Of a DNA stretch of 64,000 nt, positions 1 through 7,806 are shown piece after piece. This stretch comes from Bradyrhizobium sp. 1(2017). Its GTDB lineage: Bacteria > Pseudomonadota > Alphaproteobacteria > Rhizobiales > Xanthobacteraceae. Both the position numbers and the translations under genes were made by a program. Each line of letters opens with the position of its first letter. The stretch's first letter is position 1. The notes below the pieces were generated by a model. That model was not told the origin of the DNA, did not search any database, and saw only the letters and a list, made by a program, of their open reading frames with translations. The stretch lies in NCBI RefSeq assembly GCF_011602485.2, contig NZ_CP050022.2:2872001-2936000 (forward strand). Direction: 5' to 3'.

Positions 1-640
1 TGACCAGCTCCTGCGCGCTGAAGATCATGTCGGAGATCGGATAGTTCTGCCGCTCCGCGCCGTTGAGGATGGTGCGGACCACGAGCCTCGCCGGATCGAG
101 GCTGGTCGCAATGACGGGGCCGAACGGGCCGTAATCGTCGATGCCCTTGGCGCGGGCCCATTGCGGGAAGGTCGGATCGCGGGTCAGGATGTCGTTGGCG
201 GTGATGTCGTTGACGCAGGTGTAGCCGAAGATGAAGCCGTCGGCCTCGCCAGGCGAGACGCGAGCGCAGGTCCTGCCGATGACGATGCCGAGCTCGCCCT
301 CATAAGTGGTCTTGCCGTCGTAATAAGAGGGCCGGCGGATCACGGCGCCCGGCGTCGTGATGCTGGTGGTGGCCTTGAGGAGGTAGAGCGGCTCCGGCGG
401 CTCGGGCTGGTTCAGCTTGGCCGCGAGCGCGTGGAAATTATTCCAGAGCGCGACGATCTTGCTGGGCACGCAGGGCGCGAGCAGCTCGACGTCCGACAGC
501 GCCAGCGCTTTACCGGTCGGTGCATTGCGGCCGAACATCTCGCCTTCGTGCACACTGATGCCTGAGGACGTCAGCGTGCCGAAACCGGCCGTGCCGGCAT
601 GGCGGAAGCGGAGCCACTTCTTCATCTCGCCCGCCATCAT
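1..640 (-). CDS. Fumarylacetoacetate hydrolase family protein (3' end outside window)
   Basis: The reverse strand encodes about 213 residues before the window edge cuts off the C-terminus. The text around TYEGELGIVIGR and the later FGYTCVNDITAND is typical of the FAH-fold (FahA C-terminal domain) family, whose Glu residues bind the catalytic divalent metal. Members hydrolyse or decarboxylate acylpyruvates and related diketo acids; the substrate here cannot be told. The start ATG overlaps the TGA of the upstream PanE-like gene (ATGA at 637-640), so the two are probably translationally coupled in one operon. Confidence 0.88.
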   Translation of the reverse strand, partial: MMAGEMKKWLRFRHAGTAGFGTLTSSGISVHEGEMFGRNAPTGKALALSDVELLAPCVPSKIVALWNNFHALAAKLNQPEPPEPLYLLKATTSITTPGAVIRRPSYYDGKTTYEGELGIVIGRTCARVSPGEADGFIFGYTCVNDITANDILTRDPTFPQWARAKGIDDYGPFGPVIATSLDPARLVVRTILNGAERQNYPISDMIFSAQELV

Positions 641-1656
641 GCCACCGCCAGGGCGCGCGGATCGGCCGGCGTCGAGACGCCGTCATAGAGGCCGGCGATG
701 CGGGCGCGCTGGGTGACCATCGCCAGCACCGAGTCGAGCGCGGGCGTGGCGACGCCGGTGAGGCGGCCCATCTCCTGCACGACGGTGACGAGCGGGTCGA
801 TCTCCATGGGACGACCGCGTTCGAGATCCTGGAGCATCGAGGTCTTGTGCGCGCCGACCTTGCGGGCGCCCTCGATGCGGCGCTCGACGTCGACGCGGAA
901 TTTGACGCCGAACGACTCGGCGATGGCTTGCGTCTCGACCATGATCGCCCGCGACAAGGCGCGTGTCGCCGGATCGGTGCAGATCACGTCGAGCGTTGCG
1001 TGGGTCAATGCGCTGATCGGGTTGAAGCAGACATTGCCCCAGAGCTTGAGCCAGATCTCGTCACGGATGCGGTTGAGCACGGGAGCTTTCAGGCCGGCCG
1101 CGACGAACAGGTCGGCGAGGCGCTGCACGTCCGGCGTGATCTCGCCCGAGGGCTCGCCGAGCGGGAAATTGTTGCCGTAGACGTGGCGGATCACGCCAGG
1201 CGCCTCGATCTCGGTGGCGGGATAGACGATGCAGCCGATGGCGCGCTCGGCGCCGATCTCGCGCCATTGCCGGCCGCCAGGATCGATGCTCTCCAGCGTC
1301 GAATTCTCGTATTGGCCGCCGTGCTTGTAGAAATACCAATAGGGGATGCCGTTGACGGCGGTGACGATCCGGGTGTGAGGGCCGAGCAGCGGCTGCATCT
1401 TCTCGATCACGCCGGTGATCGAATGCGCCTTCAGCGTGACGATGATGGTGTCCTGCACGCCGAGCTCGGTGGGATCGTCGGTGCAGCGCGGATGCACCGT
1501 GTGCTTTTCCTCGCCTGCGAGCAGTGTCAGGCCTCGCTCGCGCATCGCGGCGAGATGTGCGCCGCGTGCGACCAGGCTGACGTCGGCGCCCGCGCGGGCG
1601 AGCTGAACCCCGAGATATCCGCCGATCGCGCCGGCGCCATAGATGCAGATCTTCAT
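637..1656 (-). CDS. 2-dehydropantoate 2-reductase family protein (PanE/ApbA); candidate oxalyl-CoA reductase
   Basis: This 339-residue protein starts with the Rossmann motif GAGAIGGYLG (residues 7-16), an NADPH-binding signature of the ketopantoate reductase family. The C-terminal helical domain contains NEIWLKLWGN-like text (RDEIWLKLWGNVCFNP), usual for PanE. True PanE serves pantothenate synthesis. However, a PanE paralogue (PanE2) of Methylobacterium extorquens was reported to reduce oxalyl-CoA to glyoxylate, and this gene lies next to oxalate transport genes behind a regulon operator. I therefore infer oxalyl-CoA reductase as an alternative to pantothenate synthesis. It is followed with overlap by an FAH-family gene. 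Confidence 0.9.
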   Translation of the reverse strand: MKICIYGAGAIGGYLGVQLARAGADVSLVARGAHLAAMRERGLTLLAGEEKHTVHPRCTDDPTELGVQDTIIVTLKAHSITGVIEKMQPLLGPHTRIVTAVNGIPYWYFYKHGGQYENSTLESIDPGGRQWREIGAERAIGCIVYPATEIEAPGVIRHVYGNNFPLGEPSGEITPDVQRLADLFVAAGLKAPVLNRIRDEIWLKLWGNVCFNPISALTHATLDVICTDPATRALSRAIMVETQAIAESFGVKFRVDVERRIEGARKVGAHKTSMLQDLERGRPMEIDPLVTVVQEMGRLTGVATPALDSVLAMVTQRARIAGLYDGVSTPADPRALAVA

Positions 1657-1708
1657 GAAATCCTCGCGAGGGGAGCAGAAGCCGGATTTTGGGACGAAAG
1701 ATCCGGTC

Positions 1709-1730
1709 CGGCTCGGAGAGATCCGAGCCG
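1709..1730 (-). terminator. Hairpin between the CBS gene and the PanE-like gene
   Basis: A perfect 9-bp inverted repeat CGGCTCGGA / TCCGAGCCG closes on a GAGA loop. It lies in the 105-bp gap between the CBS stop and the PanE-like start. No T-run follows on the minus strand, so it may be a partial terminator, an mRNA processing or stability structure, or an attenuator, rather than a full intrinsic terminator. Confidence 0.4.
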
Positions 1731-1761
1731 GGGTCGGCAGTCACAGGGGAAGGGGGCCGCT

Positions 1762-2187
1762 TTAGGCTGCTTGCGGCGTCGAGTTGGTGGCTTCGTCGAC
1801 GGCAGCGGCGATGTCGCGCATGCTGATGACGGAGACGAGGCTGTACTCGTCGATCACGGGCAGGTGCCGGATGTGATGCCGGTTCATCAGATGCCGGACA
1901 TGCTCGATCGTATCGCTCGAGGTGCAGGAGACGAGCTGCTGCACCGAGACCAGCTGCGAGACCTTGACGCTGACGGCATTGGCGCCGTGCTCGGCAACGG
2001 CGCGCACGACGTCGCGCTCGGTGAACATCCCGACCGCGGTGTTTCCTTCCGAGCGGACCACGTCCTTGACCACCAGCGCGCTGATGTTGTTGGCGCGCAT
2101 CAGCTTGGCGGCGATACCCACCGTTTCGTTCATTCGCACCGTAACAACGCGCGGCGTCTTCTTGCGCAGAATGTCTCCGACCAGCAT
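1762..2187 (-). CDS. CBS-domain protein, two CBS motifs, 141 aa
   Basis: The protein is a tandem pair of CBS motifs and little else: the first around residues 5-60 (TVRMNETVGIAAKLMRANNI, then GMFTERDVVRAV) and the second around 75-130 (SDTIEHVRHLMNRHHIRHLP, then VISMRDIAAAV). Stand-alone CBS pairs bind adenosyl ligands such as AMP, ATP or SAM and act as sensors. The start was placed at the ATG at 2187 because GGGAGG lies just upstream; a longer reading from 2238 would translate the operator. A regulon operator ends 34 nt upstream, so this sensor is probably co-expressed with oxalate genes. What it controls is unknown. Confidence 0.88.
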   Translation of the reverse strand: MLVGDILRKKTPRVVTVRMNETVGIAAKLMRANNISALVVKDVVRSEGNTAVGMFTERDVVRAVAEHGANAVSVKVSQLVSVQQLVSCTSSDTIEHVRHLMNRHHIRHLPVIDEYSLVSVISMRDIAAAVDEATNSTPQAA

Positions 2188-2220
2188 TGCAACCTCCCTG
2201 GGTGAATGACAGGGGAAGTG

Positions 2221-2237
2221 TGGTATACATAATGCCA
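2221..2237 (-). promoter_or_regulatory. Putative GntR operator in front of the CBS/PanE-like unit
   Basis: On the minus strand it reads TGGCAT-TATGT-ATACCA, a 6-5-6 inverted repeat. TTGACG (2245-2240) lies 2 nt upstream as a possible -35 hexamer, putting the operator in the promoter spacer. It matches sites at 3785, 5289, 9090, 9464, 23799 and 23880. Binding by the GntR protein at 23011-23742 is inferred. Confidence 0.75.
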
Positions 2238-2309
2238 ATCGTCAAGCGCTGGATTTGGCGGATCCGAAAAATCTTGCGGCAGTAATGCTGACGTTTGCCG
2301 TGTACCAAA

Positions 2310-2340
2310 GAGAAAGGGGCGCATCGCTGCGCCCCTTCTC
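2310..2340 (-). terminator. Intrinsic terminator of the first OxlT-like gene
   Basis: A 10-bp stem AAGGGGCGCA / TGCGCCCCTT (2314-2337) with loop TCGC is followed on the minus strand by TCTCTTT. It lies about 25 bp after the stop of the MFS gene that ends at 2362, so the transcript should end before the CBS operator. Confidence 0.8.
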
Positions 2341-2361
2341 GATTGCAAAGCGTGCGGTGGC

Positions 2362-3687
2362 TTACACCGTCTCGGTCTTGGCGTTGCCGGTCGCCGTGTC
2401 CGTGCTCTCGGCTTCCTTGCCGAGGATGAAGGAGCGGCGCAGCGGCTTGATCACGAACAGCGCCATCAGTGCCGCGGTCGCGTTCAGCGCCACCGCCACC
2501 ACGAACACGGCTTTCCAGCCATAGGCGGTCGAGATCACGCTCGCGAGCGGGACGAGCAGGGACGCCGTGCCCTTCGCGGTGTAGAGCATGCCGTTGTTGG
2601 TGGTCGCGAACTTCGAGCCGAAGGTATCGCCGCAGGTGGCCGGGAACAGCGAGTAGATCTCGCCGAACACGCCGAAATACACCGCTGTCGCGAGCACGAA
2701 CACGACAGGGATGTGGCCGTAAGCCGACAGGGTCAGGAGCATCACCGCCGCGGTGCCGAAGGCGATGAACATGGTGGGCTCGCGGCCAATCGTGTCGGAG
2801 ACAAAGCCGAAGAAGGGCCGTCCGAAGCCGTCGAAGATGCGGTCGAGCGAGATCGCGAACGTCAAGGCCGCCATCTGGAAGCCGGCGAGCGCGACCGGCG
2901 TATCGGCGATCTTGAAGTCGTGGGCGATCGGGGCGATCTGCGCCGCGGTCATCAGCCCGCCCGAGGCGACCATGACGAAGACGAGGTACATCACCCAGAA
3001 AACAGGGGTTCGCAGCACTTGCGGGGGGGTGAAGTCGATCTTGGTCTGCGGCAGATTGAGCTGCTTCTTCTTCGGCGGGATCGAGATCCGCGGCGGCTGG
3101 ATGAAGAAGGCGAGCACGAACACGATCAGGCCCTGGCCGATGCCGAAGGTGAGGAATGCGTGCTGGTAGCCGCTCGCTGCGATCATGTTCGCGATCGGCA
3201 CCACGGTGAGCGCGGCGCCCGCGCCGAAGCCGGCGGCGGTCGCGCCTGCCGCGAGGCCGCGGCGATCGGGAAACCACTTCAGCGCGTTGCCGACGCAGGT
3301 GCCGTATACCGCGCCCGCGCCCATGCCGCCGATGATCGCGGCGGCGTAGAGCAGGGTGAGGCTGGCGGCATAAGAGTTCAGAATCCAGGACAGCGCGATC
3401 ATCACGCCGCCGAACATGATCACGATGCGCGGGCCGTATTTGTCGACGAACCAGGCTTCGACCGGCACCAGCCAGGTCTCGGTGACCACGAAGATGGTGA
3501 AAGCGAGCTGGATCGCTGCGCGGCCCCAGTGGTGGGCCGCATCGATCGGATCGACGAACAACGTCCAGCCGTATTGCAGATTGGCGATCATCGCCATGCA
3601 GACGATGCCCATCACGAGCTGAAGCCAGCGGAAACCTGTGCGAAGCGGCGCGGCGGTGACGGCGCCATCCTGGCTGGAAATCATCAA
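2362..3687 (-). CDS. MFS transporter, oxalate/formate antiporter (OxlT) family, first copy
   Basis: The 441-residue protein has about 12 hydrophobic segments. Text such as ANLQYGWTLFVDPI near the first helix and AWFVDKYGPRIVIMFGG in the helix 2-3 loop is typical of the OFA (oxalate/formate antiporter) family. A loop with a DTIGRE motif and LYTAKGTA with Lys372 in a predicted late helix resemble OxlT, where a helix-11 lysine binds oxalate; that equivalence is inferred. It should exchange oxalate for formate or take up oxalate across the inner membrane. Its own operator and its own terminator flank it, so it is probably monocistronic. It is a clear paralogue of the gene at 3945-5234. Confidence 0.9.
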   Translation of the reverse strand: MMISSQDGAVTAAPLRTGFRWLQLVMGIVCMAMIANLQYGWTLFVDPIDAAHHWGRAAIQLAFTIFVVTETWLVPVEAWFVDKYGPRIVIMFGGVMIALSWILNSYAASLTLLYAAAIIGGMGAGAVYGTCVGNALKWFPDRRGLAAGATAAGFGAGAALTVVPIANMIAASGYQHAFLTFGIGQGLIVFVLAFFIQPPRISIPPKKKQLNLPQTKIDFTPPQVLRTPVFWVMYLVFVMVASGGLMTAAQIAPIAHDFKIADTPVALAGFQMAALTFAISLDRIFDGFGRPFFGFVSDTIGREPTMFIAFGTAAVMLLTLSAYGHIPVVFVLATAVYFGVFGEIYSLFPATCGDTFGSKFATTNNGMLYTAKGTASLLVPLASVISTAYGWKAVFVVAVALNATAALMALFVIKPLRRSFILGKEAESTDTATGNAKTETV

Positions 3688-3784
3688 AACCTCCCAACGC
3701 GCCTGATTGACTACGGCGTCAGATCACAAGATGACCTGATGTCGCAAATATTGTGTCTTATCGTCGCAGGCGCTAGTGGGAGAG

Positions 3785-3801
3785 TGGTATACGATATTCC
3801 A
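3785..3801 (-). promoter_or_regulatory. Putative GntR operator in front of the first OxlT-like gene
   Basis: On the minus strand it reads TGGAAT-ATCGT-ATACCA, with TTGCAA ending 2 nt upstream as a possible -35. One half-site differs from the best copies (GGAAT instead of GGCAT). It lies 98 bp from the start codon at 3687. Confidence 0.68.
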
Positions 3802-3887
3802 GATTGCAAGCCCTAACTTGGCGTCCTCTCCACCAATGCGCGGGGGTCTGCCCGGACCGGGCGGAATGGCGGAAACCCTCCGCGGCA

Positions 3888-3918
3888 AACGAAAACGCCC
3901 GGCCGTGAGGCCGGGCGT
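3888..3918 (-). terminator. Intrinsic terminator of the second OxlT-like gene
   Basis: A 10-bp stem ACGCCCGGCC / GGCCGGGCGT (3895-3918) with loop GTGA is followed on the minus strand by TTTTCGTTT. It starts 27 bp after the stop of the gene at 3945-5234 and separates it from the other OxlT-like gene. Confidence 0.85.
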
Positions 3919-3944
3919 CGCTCTTGGAGTGCTGGTGGAGCGGG

Positions 3945-5234
3945 TCAGAGGGTCGAGTTTGCGACCACGACCTTGCGCCAGGGCTTCAGCACCGCGATCG
4001 CCAGCAGCGAAGCCAGGATGTTGGCGCCGGCTGCGATGATGAACACGCTGTCCCAGGTGCCCGACGTTTGCTGCATGTAGTTGGCGATCGGCACCAGCAG
4101 CGCGGCGGTGCCCTTCGCGGTGTAGAGCAGGCCGGCATTGGTAGTCGCGAACTTGGCGCCGAACGTGTCGGTGCAGGTCGAAGGGAACAACGAGTAGATC
4201 TCACCCCAGGCGAAGAACACGAAGCCGGAGAGCAGCACGAACCAGATCGGGTCGTGGCCCCAGAGGTAGAGCATCCAGATGCCGAACCCTTCCATGCCGA
4301 AGGCGATGAACATCGTGTTCTCGCGGCCGATCATGTCGGAGATCCAGCCGAAGAACGGACGTGTCAGGCCGTTGAGCACGCGGTCGATCGTCGCGGCGAA
4401 GGTCACCGCCGTCATCGTCACCGCCATCAGCGTCACCGGAACGCTGTCGACCTTCCAGTCGACCGCGATGGGCTTCAGGTTCGCCGTCACCATCAGGCCG
4501 CCGGCACCGACGATCACGAACATGAAGTACATCAGCCAGAAGATCGGCTGGCGCAGAACCTCGGTCGGCTGGTAGTTGCGGCGTGTTTGCACCAGATGGG
4601 CGTTCGCCACCACGGCCGGCACCTGGCCCGCTTTTGGTGCCAGCAGGAAGAAGGCGAGGATGCAGATGATGATGCCTTGTCCGAGGCCGAAATAGAGGAA
4701 GGTGGTCTGGAAGCCGCTGTCCTTGATCATGGCCTGGATCGGCGCGACGGTCAGCGCGGAGCCGGCACCGAAGCCGGCGGCCGTGATGCCCGCGGCAAGA
4801 CCGCGCTTGTCCGGAAACCACTTCAGCGCGTTGCCGACGCAGGTGCCGTAGACGCCACCGGCGCCGATGCCCGCGATGATCATGCCGAGATAGAAGCCGT
4901 TGAGCGTGGTGGCCTGCGCGTTGATCGCCCAGCCGATGGCGCAGAGCACGCCGCCGACCAGCACCACGATGCGCGGGCCGTACTTGTCGACGAACCAGCC
5001 TTCGACCGGCACGAGCCAGGTCTCGAACAGCACGAACAGCGTAAAGGCCCACTGGATCGACGCGCGATCCCAGCCGAACGTCTTCTGGATGTCAGGGACG
5101 AAGAACGTCCAGCCATATTGATAGTTGGCGATCATCACCATCGCGCCTACGCCGATGGCCAATTGCGCCCAGCGATAAGTATCGCTCACACGTGCGACAC
5201 TAGGGGCCGCTGCCGACTGCACCATGTCCGTCAT
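3945..5234 (-). CDS. MFS transporter, oxalate/formate antiporter (OxlT) family, second copy
   Basis: The 429-residue membrane protein is closely related to the copy at 2362-3687, with shared text such as NYQYGWTFFV, FETWLVPVEGWFVDKYGPR, YGTCVGNALKWFPDKRGLAAG and LYTAKGTAALLVPIA. Lys374 sits where OxlT-like carriers keep their substrate-binding lysine (inferred). The predicted role is oxalate uptake or oxalate/formate exchange at the inner membrane. The upstream operator ends 55 bp before the ATG, and the gene is followed by a strong terminator. Two carriers in tandem, each with its own operator, suggest different affinities or different dicarboxylates. Confidence 0.9.
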   Translation of the reverse strand: MTDMVQSAAAPSVARVSDTYRWAQLAIGVGAMVMIANYQYGWTFFVPDIQKTFGWDRASIQWAFTLFVLFETWLVPVEGWFVDKYGPRIVVLVGGVLCAIGWAINAQATTLNGFYLGMIIAGIGAGGVYGTCVGNALKWFPDKRGLAAGITAAGFGAGSALTVAPIQAMIKDSGFQTTFLYFGLGQGIIICILAFFLLAPKAGQVPAVVANAHLVQTRRNYQPTEVLRQPIFWLMYFMFVIVGAGGLMVTANLKPIAVDWKVDSVPVTLMAVTMTAVTFAATIDRVLNGLTRPFFGWISDMIGRENTMFIAFGMEGFGIWMLYLWGHDPIWFVLLSGFVFFAWGEIYSLFPSTCTDTFGAKFATTNAGLLYTAKGTAALLVPIANYMQQTSGTWDSVFIIAAGANILASLLAIAVLKPWRKVVVANSTL

Positions 5235-5288
5235 TAAGAACCCTCCCGAACGCGCTGATCATTGTTATGCATGCGCCGGCGGGCATAC

Positions 5289-5305
5289 TGGTATGCAATA
5301 TGCCA
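5289..5305 (-). promoter_or_regulatory. Putative GntR operator in front of the second OxlT-like gene
   Basis: On the minus strand it reads TGGCAT-ATTGC-ATACCA, a full match to the regulon pattern. TTGAAT lies 2 nt upstream and CAGTAT follows at a 17-nt spacing, which could be the -35 and -10 elements. Confidence 0.78.
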
Positions 5306-5649
5306 AGATTCAACCGAGGGACGGGGAGGTGCGGCGAAATAACGCGGGCCTGTTCACATGCGCTATAAGCGCGCGATTGTAAAGCCCCAACTGCTGCAGG
5401 CGCGCCGGCGGCAAGGGCGGTTCATTCAATACAAGATATTGATTTATCGAATGTTTTTCGTAGCGCGGTGCGGTCGCAAGCACGCTGTAGAAAAGCTGTC
5501 CACTCCGAGATTTTCCACGCTTGGGCTGCTCGCGCCCGCCGGCGCGCGGTCGGCCAGTGACCGCGCAATTCCTGGAATTCTATATTCCAGAAGTTCAGCC
5601 TGCGGCAATCTGGCGTTGGCAGCAGTGCAATTTGCGCAGGTCGCGCCGC
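5306..5649. other. Intergenic gap between the second OxlT-like gene and tctA
   Basis: No convincing gene was found in this stretch of about 340 bp. Short open frames on both strands lack family resemblance. Its only clear structure is the inverted repeat at 5572-5590, listed separately. Confidence 0.6.
5572..5590. repeat. Variant inverted repeat with the geometry of the GntR operators
   Basis: CTGGAAT-TCTAT-ATTCCAG is a perfect 7-5-7 inverted repeat. The core TGGAAT-N5-ATTCCA has the same spacing as the regulon operators, and the ATTCCA half also occurs in the site at 3785. It lies about 60 bp beyond the tctA stop, so it could be a decoy or auxiliary operator, or simply the end hairpin of the tct transcript. 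Confidence 0.45.
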
Positions 5650-7167
5650 TCACGCCATCGACGTGCGCAGCCGGCTATAGCCTTCCTGGATGGCCGACCA
5701 GAACAGGGCGATGAGGCCGAGCGCCATGATCGTGCTGACGAGGCCGTTGGAGAAGAACACGCCGAGCGAGCCCTGCGATCCCAGCAGCGACTGGCGGAAG
5801 GCTTCCTCCGCCTTGTCGCCGAGCACGATGGCGAGCACCAGCGGTGCGAGCGGGTAATTGCACTTCTTCAGGAGATAGCCGAGCACGCCGAACACCAGCA
5901 TCAGCATCACGTCGAAGGTGCTGTTGTGCACCGAATAGGCGCCGATCGCGCAGAGCACCAGGATGAGCGGCGCGATGATGCCGAAGGGCACGCGGAGGAT
6001 CGCGGCGAAGATCGGCACGCAGGTGAGCACGACGATGAGGCCGGCGAGATTGCCGAGATACATCGAGGCGATCAGGCCCCAGACGAATTCCTTCTGCTCC
6101 ACGAACAGCATCGGGCCGGGCTGCAGGCCCCAGATCAACAGTCCGCCGAGCAGCACGGCGGCGGTCGGCGAGCCGGGCACGCCGAGCGAGAGCATCGGCA
6201 GCAGCGCCGAGGTGCCCGCGGCATGCGCGGCCGTTTCCGGCGCGATCACGCCTTCGATCTCGCCCTTGCCAAAGTTGTTGCCGCGTCGCGCCAGGCGCTT
6301 GGCGATGCCGTAGCTCATGAAGGATGCCGGCGTCGCGCCTGCGGGCGTGACGCCCATCCAGCATCCGATCAGGCAGGAGCGCAGCGAGGTCATCCAATAG
6401 GCGGGCAGCTCCCGCCAGGTCTGGAGCACGACGCGAAGGTTGATGCTCGCTTTGCCGCCGCGGAAGGCCAGCCCTTCCTCCATGGTCAGCAGGATCTCGC
6501 CGATGCCGAACAGGCCGATCACGGCGATCAGGAAGTCGAAGCCGTTGAGCAGCTCGGTGACGCCGAAGGTCAGCCGCAACTGTCCCGTGATCGAATCCAG
6601 GCCAACCGCCGCGAGCGCAAAGCCCATCATCATCGCCGCGATGGTCTTGAACGGCGGCTCCTTGCTGAGGCCGACGAAGCTGCAGAAGGCGAGGAAGTAC
6701 ACCGCGAACTTTTCCGCTGGCCCAAATCGCAGCGCGAAGCCCGCGACGAGGGGGGCAACGAGCGTGATCATGACGACGGCAAACAGCGCGCCGACGAAGG
6801 AGGAGGTGAAGGCGGCGGTCAGGGCCTCGCCGGGCTTGCCCTGCTGCGCCATCGGATAGCCGTCGAAGGTGGTCGCGACCGACCATGGCTCACCGGGTAT
6901 GTTGAACAGGATCGACGTGATGGCGCCGCCGAACAACGCGCCCCAATAGATGCAGGACAGCATGATGATCGCCGATGTCGGCGGCATGCTGAAGGTCAGG
7001 GGAAGCAGGATCGCAACGCCGTTGGCGCCGCCTAACCCCGGAAGCACGCCGATGATGACCCCGAGCGTGATGCCGATGACCATCAGCATGATGTTGTAGG
7101 GCTGCAGGGCGACCGCGAAGCCGTGAAACAGATTGGCCAACTCTTCCATATCGATATCCTGCAGCAA
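5650..7167 (-). CDS. tctA: Tripartite tricarboxylate transporter, large permease subunit TctA
   Basis: The 505-residue, very hydrophobic protein carries the TctA hallmark stretches: GVIIGVLPGLGGANGVAILL (about residues 37-56), the NIPGEPWSVATTFDG region, and a second PAGATPASFMSYG-like loop that mirrors the first in an inverted repeat. TctA is the roughly 12-helix membrane subunit that moves the carboxylate with a proton or sodium ion. It follows tctB (55-bp gap) and tctC on the same strand. The substrate is unknown; an operator upstream of tctC suggests oxalate or a related acid. Confidence 0.93.
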   Translation of the reverse strand: MLQDIDMEELANLFHGFAVALQPYNIMLMVIGITLGVIIGVLPGLGGANGVAILLPLTFSMPPTSAIIMLSCIYWGALFGGAITSILFNIPGEPWSVATTFDGYPMAQQGKPGEALTAAFTSSFVGALFAVVMITLVAPLVAGFALRFGPAEKFAVYFLAFCSFVGLSKEPPFKTIAAMMMGFALAAVGLDSITGQLRLTFGVTELLNGFDFLIAVIGLFGIGEILLTMEEGLAFRGGKASINLRVVLQTWRELPAYWMTSLRSCLIGCWMGVTPAGATPASFMSYGIAKRLARRGNNFGKGEIEGVIAPETAAHAAGTSALLPMLSLGVPGSPTAAVLLGGLLIWGLQPGPMLFVEQKEFVWGLIASMYLGNLAGLIVVLTCVPIFAAILRVPFGIIAPLILVLCAIGAYSVHNSTFDVMLMLVFGVLGYLLKKCNYPLAPLVLAIVLGDKAEEAFRQSLLGSQGSLGVFFSNGLVSTIMALGLIALFWSAIQEGYSRLRTSMA

Positions 7168-7222
7168 TAGCGGAAATGACGGCGTAGCTCTGACGGGCCG
7201 AGCCCTTTGCGGATCGAGCCCT

Positions 7223-7720
7223 TTACAGGCCGAGCCATTCCTCGAGCGGGCCCTTGGGAAGCGGGACCAGGAACCAGCGCTCGAAAACCAGATAGGTCAC
7301 GACCGGCATTCCGACCGCGATTGCGAGGGTCGTCAGCCAGCGATAGTTGCCGAGCCAGCGCATGAACCAGGCGATGAAAACCATCGAGGCCACGTAGAGG
7401 CCGATGAACGGCATCGAGCCGACATAGATCGCGGTGGGCACGACGACGCTCATGACCTGGCGAAGCTGTCCCCATTCTGCGAACAGCCGGCCGTCGTCGT
7501 CGCGTTGCGCGTTCCAGAGGTTGATGGCGCTCGCGCCGACGATGGCGGCGCCGATATAGAAGGGGAAGAAGCCGGCACGCGGACCCTCCGCGCCCCAATT
7601 GATGCCGGCCTTCAGGCTGCCGAAGATCACGATGAGGCCGAAGACGGCGATCAGCAGCGCCATGCCGATTTCGAGCGTCTTGTGCGCCGGGCCAGATGCG
7701 GAGCCGGATCGTTGAGACAT
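7223..7720 (-). CDS. tctB: Tripartite tricarboxylate transporter, small permease subunit TctB
   Basis: The 165-residue protein has four predicted membrane helices, the usual TctB pattern: an N-terminal helix (MALLIAVFGLIVIFGSLKAG), then helices near 65-85, 95-115 and 120-140. TctB family sequences are poorly conserved, and the call rests mainly on size, topology and place between tctC and tctA. The ATG at 7720 has GGAGG directly upstream. It forms the inner-membrane complex with TctA. Confidence 0.88.
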   Translation of the reverse strand: MSQRSGSASGPAHKTLEIGMALLIAVFGLIVIFGSLKAGINWGAEGPRAGFFPFYIGAAIVGASAINLWNAQRDDDGRLFAEWGQLRQVMSVVVPTAIYVGSMPFIGLYVASMVFIAWFMRWLGNYRWLTTLAIAVGMPVVTYLVFERWFLVPLPKGPLEEWLGL

Positions 7721-7806
7721 GGGACCTCCAGGCAGAACTGCAGTCTTTCGCGGCCGCGGCAGACGGGAGGACGACCAGCGTCCTCAGCCGTCGTCGATGT
7801 CGCGGG

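Noticed and set aside
2188..2238. Longer start for the CBS gene at 2238
   Set aside because: Its first codons would lie in the operator and no ribosome site precedes it; the ATG at 2187 has GGGAGG.
1061..3697. 878-residue open frame on the minus strand
   Set aside because: It is a frame shadow of the real OxlT and PanE genes with Arg/Ala-rich text typical of high-GC antisense or off-frame reading.
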